Assembly: GCA_946807835.1 (NCBI GenBank)
Contig: OX327712.1
Coordinates: forward strand, 15,456,001-15,520,000
DNA: 64,000 bases
DNA from: Ailanthus altissimus
Lineage: Eukaryota > Streptophyta > Magnoliopsida > Sapindales > Simaroubaceae
Direction: 5' to 3'
Part shown: one piece after another, positions 36,906 through 51,661 of the stretch
Layout: every line of letters begins with the position of its first letter
Position numbering within the stretch: position 1 is the first letter of the stretch
Made by a program: the position numbers and the translations under genes
The notes under the pieces: generated by a model
Databases searched by the model: none
Seen by the model: only the letters and a program-made list of their open reading frames with translations
What the model was told of the DNA's origin: nothing

Positions 36906-38544
36906 TGTAATACACATATAATATATATATATATATATATATTGGTTAATGACATTGAAAAAAAAAAAGAGAGAAAAAAAATAGAAAAGAAATGAAGAGG
37001 TGGCCGATATATATATATATATATATATTTGTGTGTGTGTGTCGTTTTGTATTGCTTCATTTGAAAAGAAGCAATCGAAACCAAGAGGAAAAGAAGCAAA
37101 AGAAAACCGGAAGAGAAAGTCGAATAGAAGAAGAAGGAAAGAAAAGAAGAAAAGAAAGGAAAAAGAAAAAGAAAGGGAAAGGAAGAAACAGAGAAAGAAA
37201 GAAAGAGGAGAAAGTTGAGAGAAAAGAAAGAAGAAAAAGAAAAGAAGAAGAAAAGAAACAAAAAGAAATGGAGAAAGGAAAGAAGCCCAGAAGAAAGAAG
37301 GGAAGAAAAAAAGAGAAAGAGAAAGAGAAGAAAAAAGAAAATAAGAAAATAAATAAAAAGTTTTAGAAAATTAGTTTGGGTAGTTAAATTTATATCCAGT
37401 AATTTAGCAGGTAATAGTTTTACGATATTAGAATATTTATTTATTTTAATATTTATAACACATATCGGTACTAATGATGTATTTTTACACCCCATGATAT
37501 AGAAGGTGTGCCGATAGCGGGTAGATCTCAGAATCCAGACCCAACTCAGGATTAGCACACTTTGTGAGTGAATAACTATATATATTTTATATGTTTTTAA
37601 TACAGCCAATTATGATTTAATTGTGTGTTATCATATTTAATTATGATTTATTTTAGACAGAAAAATATTTATACTATTTAGTATATTTAGAAATATTTTA
37701 GAATTTATTATAGTACAATTTATAATTATGTTCAGTACAGAAATAATTATTTCAGAATAATTATGGCCATGATATTATATTGTAATAGTTTTTGAACCAC
37801 CATATGCGTACCCTCCCCTTTAATGTAGTTACTCTGCGCATGCGTTAGACCAGTTTAGTTTGCTCTGCCCGCGCGATGCAACATTTTACCGGGTTAGACC
37901 AGCTTAGATCCCCCGCTCTGCCTGTGCGTGAGTTACTCCGCCAGGTCAGACCAGATTTTCCCCAGGTACAAGTTTGCTGTGATTTTCAATATATATGTAG
38001 TACATGTTTTTCAAAGCTATGTTACATATATTCAGCTTGATAATAGATTTTATGATAGTTTGTGCTTTCAGATTTTCAGATCCTAGTATTATGTTATGAT
38101 TTTAATTTTAGCACAGATTTTATGACAATTCATACTTTCAGTACAAGTTTATTGACTGCTCAGTATACAGTTTCATGATGATTTTATCATACAGATTTAT
38201 ACGTGTACAATACATATAAAGTATATAATATTTTCAGATTATATCCACTGACTAAGCCACAAGCTCACCCTTTTTCTCATTTTTTCTATTTTTTTCCCAA
38301 GTTGTCACAGGGATTGTGCAATGTGATACAGTCATCACATTTTGAGGTTGGCCAACGTGCATAGCTGCATAAGTGTCTCAGTCTGTGTATTTGTATATGT
38401 TTTGTATATTAGAGCACATGTGTACACTTTTTGTGGAGGCCGGTAGCCTCATTGTATCATATGTATGAGTAAATAGTATATTAGTCACATGTCATCGCAG
38501 AATCTGCCTCGATTCTTGAAGAGGGCTCGAGTCCGGTCCTGTCA
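36906..38544 (+). repeat. 5' LTR of the deleted gypsy element, with long purine tract
   Basis: It holds (TA)n runs, a short (TG)n run and a tract of about 300 bases that is almost purely A and G (about 37070-37365). The tract explains the lysine/glutamate-rich open frames there, which are not genes. The second half (37440-38540) is highly similar to 42420-43510. Confidence 0.88.
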
Positions 38545-38645
38545 GTTTGGTATCAGAGCATGATTTTAGATTCTGTAGACTAGTACATGATATATGCATG
38601 TTAGAGATGTCATTAATGAATTGTTGCATTTTATAGATTTTCATC

Positions 38646-41600
38646 ATGCGTCCACGTGGCCGACCTCGCACGAAACTTGTGACTGAACTGGGAGCTCCCT
38701 TAGTATCAGATAGAAGGGAGGAATCTATTAGAGAGGAAGTAGCTGAGTCAGTTCCCCCTATACCCATAGCTCAAACTCAGCCTGATCCTATTGTAGATGA
38801 GATACATCCTCAGTCAGTGCCACAACCTGTGATACAGCCTACACAGAGACAGTCTGATAGGTCTGCCTTAGAGCAATCCATACATAGATTGGCTCAGTTA
38901 GTTATAGTTGCAGTGGAGAGACAAACACAGGGACAACCCAAGAGAGAGAACACAATAAAGCGTGTTCATAGTTTGGGGGCAGAGAATTTTTCAGGCACTA
39001 CAGAGCCAGCTGATGTAGAGTCATGGTTGACTAGAGTAGAACGGATATTTGATGTTATGAGATGTACTGATGATGAGAGGGTTACCTTTGCTACATTTTT
39101 ACTTGAGGGTTGGGCATACCACTGGTGGAGATCAGTATCACGTAGATATAGAGGGGTGATTAGTTGGGCTGATTTTTGTAAAGAATTTAATGTTAAATTC
39201 TTTCCTATGGTTTACCAAGATATCCAGGGTAGTAAGTTCTTTGAGCTAAAATAGGGATTGATGACAGTGGAGGAGTACGAGAACCGTTTTATAGAGTTGT
39301 CGAGGTTCGCTTCTTATGCAATACATAATGAGATGGATAAATGTAAGAGGTTTGAACAGGGCCTTAGAGGCAATATCAGGACAACAATTACAGCTATAGG
39401 GCACAGTGATTTCAGTGAGTTGGTAGGGGCTGCAATGAGGGTTGAGAGAAGCCCAGTAGAGGCACGCAAAGCCCAGTCATTCAAGCAGAAACCAGGCCAT
39501 GGTTGGTCAGTTGGTGGATCAAGTAGCAGTAGAGCACTTGGAGGAGAGACATCCCATATAGGGTATTCTGGTAGACAACGGTATGGTCAGAGCCCTATGC
39601 TATCAGGAGGACAGAGACAGTTCTAGTCAGAGTTTTGTGCCTCCATCTGTTGGAAGTAACATAGGGAGTCAGAGGCCCCAATGTGGTAGCCAGTTAAGTA
39701 GTAGTGCTAGCATGAAAAGATACCCTCAGTGTTCTATGTGTGGGAGGAGTCATGAGGGACAATGTCTGAGAGGTTTTAGAGGTTGCTACCATTGCGGACA
39801 AGCTGGACATTTAAGGAGAGATTGCCTTTATCTTCTTCGGAGTAGCAGCTTAGCACAGAGTACAGCTTCTCAGGGTTTTCAAGGTGGCAGTGGCAATATT
39901 CAGAGACCTGAAGGATCTCAGACAGGAGAGCCTATCTTTAGTACTAGTGTACAACCTAGAGCTTTAAGAGCTAGTAGAGATCCACAGAGGGGTCAGCCAA
40001 GTCGACTTCATAGCCAGGCACGTGTATTTGCTTTAACTCAGCAAGAGGCACAAGTTACCCCAGATGTTGTCACAGGTATACTGACTATTTTTGGTCGAGA
40101 GGCCCATATTTTAATTGATCCGGGCTCTACGTATTCTTTTATTTCCCGTATCTTTGCTGTGCATGCGGATAGAGTGTTAAAACCCCTAGATTATAGTTTG
40201 GTGGTAGCTACACCGGTTGGAGAATCATTATTGGCTGAGAATGTATTTCGGGGTTGTATTATCAAAGTGAGTAGTAGTGAGATGGTAACAGATTTAATTC
40301 CTCTTGCTATACATGATTTTGATGCAATACTTGGGATGGACTGGTTAGCTAATCACTATGCTACTGTAGACTGTTTTCGAAAGGAAGTTATATTTAGAAG
40401 ACATGGAGAGCCTGATATTATTTTTTGTGGAGAGCGACGAGTTCTTCCATTATGTGTTATATCTGCTATGACAACTAAACGATTGTTCAGAAAATGATGT
40501 CCAGCCTATTTGGCACATGTTATTGATACCAGAGTCAATAGGGTCACATTAGAAGATATTTCAGTGGTAAGAGATTTTCCAGATGTATTTCTTAAAGATC
40601 TTCCAGGCTTACCACCAGATAGGGAGATTGATTTTGGTATTGATTTGGTTCCAGACATAACTCCTATCTCCAAAGCACCATACAGAATGGACCCTTCAGA
40701 GTTAAAGAATTGAAGACTCAATTACAAGAATTGGTAGATAAGGGTTTCATCAGACCTAATGTATCACCATGGAGAGCACCAGTATTGTTTGTTAAAAAGA
40801 AGGATGGAACTTTGAGGCTATGCATTGATTATCGGGAGCTAAATAAAGTCACTATACGCAACAAGTATCCACTCCCTCGCATTGATGATTTATTTGATCA
40901 GTTACAGGGTGCAAAGATTTTATCAAAGATCGATTTACGATCATGGTATCATCAGTTAAAGATTAGAGATACTGATGTGGGTAAAACTGCTTTCAGAACT
41001 CGATATGGGCATTATGAGTTTTGGTAATGCTATTTGGGTTGACTAATGCTCCAGCTGCATTCATGGACCTTATGAATAGGGTATTTCGTCCCTATCTTGA
41101 TCACTTTTATATAGTTTTTATTGATGATATTCTTGTGTATTCACGGAGTACATAGGAGCATACAGAGTATTTGAAGATAGTGTTACAGATTTTGAGGAAT
41201 AAACAGTTATATGCTAAGTTCAGCAAATGTCAGTTTTGGCTAGATAAAGTTGCATTTCTAGGCCATGTGATCTCAGCAGATGAAATTTATGTGGATCCTC
41301 AGAAAATTGAAGCTGTGGTAAATTGGGAACGACCAGCTAGTGTGACAGAAATTAAAAGTTTTCTAGGTTTAGCGGGTTATTATCGAAGATTTGTTAAAGA
41401 TTTCTCTAAGATTGCTGCACCGCTTACAAAGTTGACTAGAAAAAATGTAAAGTTTATGTGGACTGATGAATGTGAACATAGTTTCCAAGAGCTTAAAAAG
41501 AGATTGACTTCAACTCCTATTCTCACTCTTCCATCTGGCACCGAAGGATTTATAATTTACAGTGATGCTTCTAGACAGGGATTAGATTGTGTATTAATGC

Positions 41601-41963
41601 AGCATGGTAAGGTGATAGCTTATGCTTCTAGGCAGCTTCAGAAGCATGAATTGAATTATCCAACCCATGATTTAGAATTGGCAGCAGTAGTATTCGCCTT
41701 GAAGATTTGGAGACATTATCTATATGGTGTTACATGTTAAATCTTCAGTGATCACAAAAGTTTGAAGTATTTGTTCACACAGAAAGATCTGAATCTGAGA
41801 CAACGGAGATGGTTAGAGTTAATAAAAGATTATGACTGTACGATTGACTATCATCCAAGTAAGGTGAATGTAGTTGCAGATGCACTCAGCAGGAAGTCTT
41901 CTAGCTCTATTGCTTATTTGAGAGTGACTTATCTTCCATTGTTAGTTGAATTAAGAGGTGGCT

Positions 41964-41965
<2 letters not shown>
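38646..41965 (+). pseudogene. Gypsy gag-protease-RT-RNase H, broken and lacking integrase
   Basis: Gag starts MRPRGRPRTKLVTELG (38646), with the core WLTRVERIFDVMRC, a stop at 39255 (family members continue), then MMTVEEYENRFIELSRFA. After a frameshift near 39600 come two cysteine stretches, the second a CCHC knuckle (CYHCGQAGHLRRDC), and the protease IDPGSTYSFIS (about 40113-40145). A stop follows at 40495. RT pieces are [29 protein letters not shown] and, in shifted frames, [12 protein letters not shown] (about 41122-41152). RNase H runs to [14 protein letters not shown], with a stop after YGVTC (41740). At least five lesions. The frame then enters the LTR by deletion. Confidence 0.9.
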
Positions 41966-41998
<33 letters not shown>

Positions 41999-43514
41999 TT
42001 GTATTGCTTCATTTAAAAAGAAGCAATCGAAACCGAGAGAAAAAGAAGCAAAAGAAAACCAGAAGAGAAAGCCGAACAGAAAAAGAAGGAAAGAAAAGAA
42101 GAAAAGAAAGGAAAAAGAAAAAAAAAGAAAGGGAAATGAAGAAACAGAGAAAGAAAGAAAGAGGAGAAAGCTGAGAGAAAAGAAAGAAGAAAAAGAAAAA
42201 AAGAAGAAAAGAAAGAAAAAGAAATGGAGAAAGGAAAGAAGCCCAGAAGAAAGAAAGGAAGAAAAAAAGAGAAAGAGAAAAAGAAGAAAAAAGAAAAAAG
42301 AAAAAAAAAGAGAAAAAGAAAATAAATAAAAAATTTTAGAAAATTAATTTGGGTAGTTAAATTTATACCCAGTAATTTAGCGAGTAATAGTTTTACGATA
42401 TTAGAATTTTTTTTTTTAATATTTATAACACATATCGGTACTAATGATGTATTTTTACACCCTATGATATAGAAGGTGTGCCGATAGCGAGTAGATCTCA
42501 GAATCCAGACCCAGCTCAGAATTAGCACACTTTGTGAGTGAATAACTATATATATTTTATATGTTTTTAATACAGCCAATTATGATTTAATTGTGTGTTA
42601 TCATATTTAATTATGATTTATTTTAGACAGAAAAATATTTATACTATTTAGTATATTTAGAAATATTTTAGAATTTATTATAGTACAATTTATAATTATG
42701 TTCAGTACAGAAATAATTATTTCAGAATAATTATGGCCATGATATTATATTGTAATAGTTTTTGAACCACCATATATGTACCCTCCCCTTTAATGTAGTT
42801 ACTCTGCGCATGCATTAGACCAGTTTAGTTTGCTCTGCCCGCGCGATGCAACATTCTACCGGGTTAGACCAGCTTAGATCCCCCGCTCTGCCTGTGCGTG
42901 AGTTACTCCACCAGGTTAGACCAGATTTTCCCCAGGTACAAGTTTGCTGTGATTTTCAATATATATGTAGTACATGTTTTTCAAAGCTATGTTACATATA
43001 TTTAGCTTGATAATAGATTTTATGCTAGTTTGTGCTTTCAGATTTTCAGATCCTAGTATTATGTTATGATTTTAATTTTAGCACAGATTTTATGACAATT
43101 CATACTTTCAGTACAAGTTTATTGACTGCTCAGTATACAGTTTCATGATGATTTTATCATACAGATTTATACGTGTACAATACATATAAAGTATATAATA
43201 TTTTCAGATTATATCCACTTACTAAGCCACAAGCTCACCCTTTTTCTCATTTTTTCTATTTTTTTCCCAAGTTGTCACAGGGATTGTGCAATGTGATACA
43301 GTCATCACATTTTGAGGTTGGCCAACGTGCATAGCTGCATAAGTGTCTCAGTCTGTGTATTTGTATATGTTTTGTATATTAGAGCACATGTGTACACTTT
43401 TTGTGGAGGCCGGTAGCCTCATTGTATCATATGTATGAGTAAATAGTATATTAGTCATATGTCATCGCAGAATCTGCCTCGATTCTCGAGGAGGGCTCGG
43501 GTCGAGTCCTGTCA
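41954..43514 (+). repeat. 3' LTR of the deleted gypsy element, 5'-truncated
   Basis: It starts at the LTR-internal 'aagaggtggc' and is otherwise colinear with 36986-38544, including the (TA)n and purine tract. It ends TCGAGTCCTGTCA before ACTTA. Confidence 0.88.
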
Positions 43515-44101
43515 ACTTAATCTCCTAAATTACTCATATCTTACAACAAGAGATTAATCAAGGAATATAACAATAGGCAAAGCTCTCTCGCAAAGAATCT
43601 ATTATCACTTTCTTACACACTCAGTACTCATAATGATTTCATGATAGCATTCTCTTGCACAATCGGTACTTTAGTACTTATCTAACTCTTTATTCTCTCT
43701 TATATTTATATCTTTGATGTTTGACATTTTAATAGGTTTGTAAAGGTTTATATACGCTTTAAAATGTCCCTAGATCCCTATATCACGTTGGAATAGGAGT
43801 CTATACATGTAGGAGCCAAAATTTCACTCGAAGAAGTCGAATCAAGCTAAAAACAAAAAATCAACGGGTTTTGGCACCGCAGTGCCACAATGCCCTCGGT
43901 CACAATGCTGCAGTCTAGGCAAGGTTGCGCAATGAAGCCCAACCTTTGCTCAAATTAGGGTTGTGGCTTGGCTTGCTTGGAGGTGTGGCCTCAAAATCTC
44001 TATTTTTGTCTCTTTCTTATACGTTTAATGCGTACTCGACCTAGTGTCGTTCCTCATTGGTGTTCAACTCAAACTCGATTTTGAATGACTAAATTCTAAC
44101 A

Positions 44102-46303
44102 ATCCCCTCCTTGATTCAAAATCTGTTTATGAAGTTTTTCAAGTTCCATCCTATCCACTCCCAATGCTCACTTTCCTTAGTGTTAACTTCAGTTAAGTCT
44201 TTGCACAGACTTAACTTTTCTTGGGCTCATAACTTCCGTTTCTAAAGATACGAATGCATCCTTCCTAGGGTAGCCATAATATTATGATCTCCAGTGTCAC
44301 TTTTGACACTATCATAATACCTCCTGGTTAGATCTTATCTGTGCCAGTAGTCTTTTTACCATACATTCTCTTTTGACCATTATCACTCTGGTGAGATAAT
44401 TTTCAATGTTATCTTTGGTCTGCATCTTTTAAAAAATACGTGTTGAGTCATACACAATATTTTCATCATGCATATAACTCATTGTGTTTTTCACCCTTCA
44501 TACTAACTATAGATTCTTTCAATATCTTAAATATTCCTTCTTTTTCCTTGAATGAATATCTCATTTAATCTATCACTTCTACAGATACTAAGTTCCTCAT
44601 AAGATCAGGAACAAATCTCATACTTAGTGTTGAGGATATCACGTCATGCACTTCAATTTGACACCCCTATAGCATCAACTAAGCCACAACCTTGATACCC
44701 CTTTTACTCTATGCGTAGCGAAAAAATTATAACTCACATCATAAGCAAGAACACATAAGATTAACACACAAATAAAGATAAAAAAAACAAACCAATCACA
44801 AGATATACGTAGTTCGGCCCAAATTGCCTACGTCCACGGAGGATCTATGATCCAGCTTCTTACCATTGAAATAGACCACAAAGTATCTTCTTACATCATC
44901 AATGATCCCACAAAACCCCTTAGTATCTCCTACAGAGACCTCTAAGTATCTATCCTTAATCACTATGACTCCCTAAGACCTCTTTGTATCTCCTCATAAG
45001 AGATTTTTACAAGGAACACAAGAATAGTCCGAGCATCTAAGCCAAAATGATCGATGGTGTTTCTCTTTTATTCATTCAAAGAACTTAAAGAAGAAAACAC
45101 CCCCAAAGGTTACACCCTAGTGCACCACGCACTTAGTGCCTACCTAGCTCCTCTATTCTCTCTTATAGTTTCATCTTGAAACCTTAGATGCTTAATCTTA
45201 AACAAGGGTTTACAAGTGTTTATATAGGGTGTATTTCGTGCCTACAAACCCTATTCCTTGTTGGAGTAAGAGTCCACTTGTTTTGAAAGTCTAAAACTTC
45301 CCAAAACTTGAAATCCTGAACCAAAACGGACTTTTCCACACGTTCTGGCGCCACGGTACTGGCCCTTCTCGCGTCCAGCGCTGCGGTGCTGGTCTTCTGT
45401 GTTGAGCGCCACGGCGCTGGTCAGCTCCTCGCGATTCCTTCTTTTCCTTCACGTCTTTGAGTCCCGTTTCACTTCCCCTTTCGTGTCCCACACGTCCTAG
45501 ACTTCTCCATATGTGTCCCACACGTTCTTGACTTCTTGTGACTCTCCACTTTGGTATTCATCTCAATTCTTATCCAACCAAGATTGTTGAATCACCAATT
45601 TTCCAACACTTAGTAACTCCCTCACTTTTCCACCATACAGTCTCAATCATATACTACAAATCTTTATGACTGTAAAATCTTTTAGTACTTTATCACCGGT
45701 AATGAATCTATAATTGGTAAAACAAAGACCTTCTAAGACTAGTATAGAAACTATACCTTAGAATTAAGTATTCACTACCAGGCATATGTTCTTGTAAAAG
45801 TTATCAATGTTTCTTCAATTTTCTAGTCATTCTCTAGACTATTGCAATTTCACCATCTTTTTCTTTTATCTTGGTCTCTCTTTAGGCAAGCCCTTACCAA
45901 CTGCCATTCTTTCTTGCGATCCAAGAACTTCTTAGATCTACCCTTCAACCTTGATTGTTCTTCTTCTTCTATCTTTATTCTCAACCATTCCTATTGTAGT
46001 CAATACCACTACACTAATAAACTTTGATCTTTTTGTTAATTCTTTTGCGTTCAATCTGAATGATTCCTTAATCTGACTTGGATCTCAATGACTCAGGCTT
46101 TTTTATCACTGGTTGTAGCTTAAGTCTCTCTAAGGGCTATCTCAAACCCTAAACTCACTAGTAAAGTCATCACGTTAATCTCTTTCAAATAATCATCTTG
46201 CCTATTAAACTTCTTCATAATCATACTTGTGAGTCGCCATGATCAAGCAACAAATGCTTTTCGAACAACTAATGTTCTAAACAACCTTGACTTTGATGCT
46301 ATT
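44102..46303 (-). pseudogene. Interior of the second copia element (gag-pol scraps)
   Basis: Next to the left LTR, 'atcccctccttgattcaaaatc' resembles the PPT region of the first copia element (24336 onward). Minus-strand reading of about 44470-44625 gives fragments like MRFVPDLMRNLVS and SFKEKEGIFKILKES, equivalent to VRYVPDLKRNLIS in the first element. 45614-46303 has minus-strand K/R-rich scraps consistent with gag. There is no continuous frame. Confidence 0.5.
44628..45608 (-). mobile_element. Solo LTR of a copia-type element, 981 bp
   Basis: TGTTGAGGAT...TTTTCCAACA with a perfect 5-bp duplication CTTAG at 44623-44627 and 45609-45613. It contains the same kind of GC-rich block as the first copia element, including CCAGCGCTGCGGTGCTGG (45375-45392) and 'gagcgccacggcgctgg', which are near-palindromes. 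Orientation is inferred from resemblance to the other minus-oriented copia LTRs. Confidence 0.8.
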
Positions 46304-47046
46304 TGTTAGGGTTTTTATGCATCCTAATACCTCTATGGTTGGTAGAATTCGCCTACAAGTAACTAAGAATATAAAAGATCACACATAATAGAGATAAAAA
46401 AATTAATCCTCACAAGACACGAGATATACAAGGTTTAATGACAAACACCTATCCACGGTGAATCAAAGATCTAGCTTCTTTTATTAACAATTCACAAATA
46501 ACTCTCAGATCACTTATATCACCAAGATCTCCTAGATTACTCAAATTTTATAATAAGAGATTAATAAAGGAATACAAAAAATAACCAAAACTTTCTCTTA
46601 AAGGATTTATCATTACTTTTTTGTGCACTCAATATTATAGTACTTACCAAACTCTCTATTCTTTCTTTATGTTTACATCTTTGAAGCTTTACAATCTAAT
46701 GAATTTACAAGAGTTTATATAGGCTCTAAAATGTTCCTAGAAATCCTATATTTTATTAAAATAGAAGTCTATGTGTGTAGAAAGCTCTAAAATGTGCTAA
46801 GGTTGAGCCGCAGTACCAAGCCTCTGTCCAAATTGAGGTTACGTCCCTAAAGCCTAGATTGCTTTCTACATGTGTTTTAAGACATTTCTCCCTTCTTACG
46901 CACGTTCCAAGCCCCTCCTTACTTTCGACTCTCGATTTTTATCTATTTCTCGTACATTCAACATGTACTTGACCTCGTGCTGACTCCTCATTGGTGTTCA
47001 ACTCAAAATCAAACTCAAACTTGATTTTAAATCGCCAAACTCTACA

Positions 47047-48752
47047 CTATTAATTCAAATTGCTTCTTTGTAAGATTGTGCTGCTGTCATGTATTCTATT
47101 TGACTTGTAGATAAAACTACTTTTTTTTAAGCTTAAATACTCAACTCGTGGGGTGGTTCTACTTTAAGGTCTTATCCCAACCCCCCCACCCCCACCCCCA
47201 CCACCACCACCACCAAACCTTAAAAAACTTAAATTTAATAAGAGTTTTTTATAATTTTATTCTCTAAAATAAGTATTTTTTGTCATTGGTTCCAACAAAA
47301 TCTTAACCTAACTATCCTATAAATTCACATTTTGATCCTCCATAACTTACTGCAGCATCTAAAATTCCTTTTAATTACATTCCAAAGCTCTTTGAATAAG
47401 ATTTTTCATGTATCGTACATATTATAGAGAATATCAAGCTTTTCACTGCCAATGTGTACGATACTATAGACATCTTCCTTCCTTCTCTCTTTTTTTTTTG
47501 TTGGGACACATGTTTTAGGTTAATTTATAATTGGCAAAAATTGGGGTTAAAATTTAATTACTCTCTTGCATATATATTAAAGGAAAGAAGAATTTTTTTA
47601 AATAATTCTTTTATGAAAGCCATAATTTTCTACCTTTTATGCTTTGGTGCATTTGTATCTATAGAATCTTATTTGCTAGACCTAGATCTTTCGTATCAAA
47701 CATCCTAGCCAATTAGAACTATCATTAATTTTCTCACAACTCTAATATTTTGAACAACTCATTTTTTGAGCAAGAACTACACAACTCAATTGTTCTTGAT
47801 TTTGAGATTTAGGGTTGGTTTGGTTAGGCTTTATAAATAGAGCTTTAAAAGTAGAGTTTTTTAAAGTAAATTTTTTAAGAAAAAAATTATTGGTCATTTA
47901 GTTATCAATTAAAAAAACTCTTTAAAGTACATGATCGTTTGGTTACATATAGTTGAAAATGCTTATTTGTTATTAAATTATAAAAAGAAGACACTTAATA
48001 CAACTTAATCCAAATTCTAAACAATTTAAATTTTTTATACTGCCTTATCGCAACGACCATGAGGCCCATAAGATTGAGTCCAAATTCCATCGTTTGAGCC
48101 CTTAAATCGCGCACTCAAGCTCAGCCAAATCATATTTTGCACATTTATCTTGTATTTCTCAAATTCAATCTCTTACAACACAAGAATTAAAGTAAAATAA
48201 TACACAACAACGAACGAATCAAATAAATTATGTTTGGTATAAAAATTGAAAATAAAATAATACTTACCAATGACAAAATATTTTTGATAGACAATCTTGT
48301 AAAGATATGATAATTGTAGAGATACGAACATACAATGGCTTTTAAGATAATATTAAAAATATGTTAGTTGAATATAATATATTTTTATTAAAGGTACAAC
48401 ATGTTTAAAAAAATTATTAGGGTATATTTTACATTACACAAATATTAAAAAATATTTTCAAAAATATTTTCAAAAGCTCAAATTTTGAGCTTTTACAAAA
48501 AAAAAAGGTCAAAATAATTTTTTTAATCTCCAAAACTCTTCTTTAATTGCAACCAAACATCACAAAAAAAAATTTAAAATTTTTGGCATTAAAAAAGTTG
48601 TATTTAACTAGTGAAAAAGTCTAACTAAATAAGTACTTAGTTGATTGGAAAAAATAGAAGTTGAGAGAATTTATCCCCTTAATGAAAGAACCAAGGTTAA
48701 GTGTAAGTTATTTTCCTGTAATGGTGATTTTTGTGATGTTAAAATTATGCAG
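47047..48752 (+). other. Remaining intron 1 of DBR copy B, with microsatellite and possible MITE
   Basis: A C/CA-rich simple repeat (ccccacccccacccccaccacc style) lies at about 47179-47214. From about 47811 ('gggttggtttggttag') to about 48565 ('attgcaaccaaacatc') the ends are roughly inverted and the interior is AT-rich, which suggests a MITE, but the ends are too diverged to be sure. The intron ends with the acceptor 'aaaattatgcag' before exon 2. Confidence 0.4.
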
Positions 48753-50619
<1,867 letters not shown>

Positions 50620-51440
50620 CATAATGTACTTTCCTACTTCTGAAGTCTTTGATTATGTGTTGATTGATGATTATGCTCGTAGAAAAATTATGTCATGCTA
50701 GAAATCAAACAATGTCACAACTTCTAAATATGTGGAGTCTAATAATCGGTCTAATGCAAGCTTAGCATGTGGAGTGAAAGAACGTAGTTTTTGTGTAGGT
50801 GAAATAGTGTGTTTTGTAATCCTTCTTTAATATGTTATAAATTTGCGCGTGTGTGTTTTTTGTTAATGTTTTACTAGCTACAGACGTATACCATCTTGTT
50901 GAAAATCAAACAGATGAAAAAAAAATTAATGAAGCAAAATCTTTTGTTACGATCATGTTTGTCATGGCGGGATTTAAAAATTTTGATCCAATAAATTTTT
51001 TTTGTTTTTAAATATCAAGAGAAAATCTGTTTGCTATTATGTATATATGATAAAAATCTCTTCTATTAAATTATGTACTAAATAATGATTAGAATTCTAA
51101 AGAATGACAAAATATGTATAAGTTTTATATAAAGTTTTCCGTACAAATTGATGGGGGTATTAACACTGTTATCTCCTGAAGTTTTAATTACAATATCATT
51201 TTTTCTACTTAATTTTAAAGATGAAAATGTATTCACCTTTTAAGAATATTCTGATTGTTTATATAATAAAAAAATAATTTTAAAAAATTTTCATCTTTTA
51301 AATTAAGTAAAAAAAATGAAATTGTAATTAAAACTAAAATCGTATTAAAAAAATAATGTATAAATCTCAGAAAATGACAGTGTTAATATCCCTAAGATGA
51401 TTTGCAAATATTGATAGAATGAAATATAAAAATTAATAAA
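50620..51440 (+). other. 3' flank of DBR copy B
   Basis: It shares the 3' flank phrase 'acatratgtactttcctacttct' and '(a/g)aagtctttgatt' with the copy C remnant at 58396-58430. The rest is AT-rich. An inverted pair of A/T-rich segments surrounds about 51180-51330 ('attacaatatcattttttctacttaattttaaagatgaaaa' type arms, here only described), which looks like a small decayed palindromic element. No ORF. Confidence 0.4.
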
Positions 51441-51661
51441 ATAAATTATGCATGTGTTATTAGGTTTCAAAACGTCAATAACATTACCTTTTTTTTCTTT
51501 TCTTTTCTTTTTTGGTTTTTTTAACATATATTTAAGTAATTAACAAGTATACCGTTATTACTGAAAAGGTGCACACATGGAATTAAACCAAGAAAAGGCC
51601 TCGCAGTTGTGCATTGCATTCGCATTATCAAACTTCCATCTAACACTACACAAGCTCTGAA
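51441..51661 (+). promoter_or_regulatory. DBR upstream module copy 2 (orphan)
   Basis: 'tgtgttattaggtttcaaaacgtcaa', 'gtataccgttattactgaaaa', 'gtgcacacatgga' and 'gcagttgtgcattgcat' follow the same order as 62830-62970. This is therefore another DBR promoter-type module. It is interrupted after 'cactacacaagct' by the LINE-type insertion and is not followed by an exon 1. Confidence 0.5.

Larger units (their letters stand above)
36906..43514 (+). mobile_element. Deleted Ty3/gypsy element (iMet PBS), nested in the copia LTR
   Basis: Target duplication ACTTA at 36901-36905 and 43515-43519. The 5' LTR is 36906-38544 (TGTAATACAC...GGTCCTGTCA). The PBS, TGGTATCAGAGCATG at 38548-38562, matches the tRNA-iMet type. 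Gag, protease, RT and RNase H follow (38646-41953). Then the frame runs straight into an LTR-internal position at about 41954 ('aagaggtggc', present also at 36988 in the 5' LTR). The 3' LTR is therefore short by about 80 bp at its start, and the integrase with the 3' internal region is missing. A single deletion explains both. Confidence 0.88.
36638..47046 (-). mobile_element. Second, decayed copia-type element in intron 1, hosting two further insertions
   Basis: The right LTR (46304-47046, TGTTAGGGTT...CTCTACA) and left LTR (36638-36905 plus 43520-44101, TGTTGGGTGA...TTCTAACA) share 'taaagaatataaaagatcacac', 'aatgacaaacacct' and the 'tcctaaattactcatatctt' type phrases. Flanks TTATT and CTATT differ by one base. 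A decayed tRNA-iMet PBS (minus strand TAGCATCAAAGTC) abuts the right LTR. The interior (44102-46303) keeps only scraps of gag-pol on the minus strand, such as MRFVPDLMRNLVS near 44550-44625. It is broken by a gypsy element in the left LTR and a solo LTR in the interior. Confidence 0.75.

Noticed and set aside
36992..37366. Lysine/glutamate-rich ORFs in the purine tract (also 41958-42329)
   Set aside because: They arise from A/G-only LTR sequence, recur in both LTRs and have no domain features.
47811..48590. A definite hAT MITE before exon 2 of DBR copy B
   Set aside because: The ends are only loosely inverted and no target duplication was found; mentioned only as possible.
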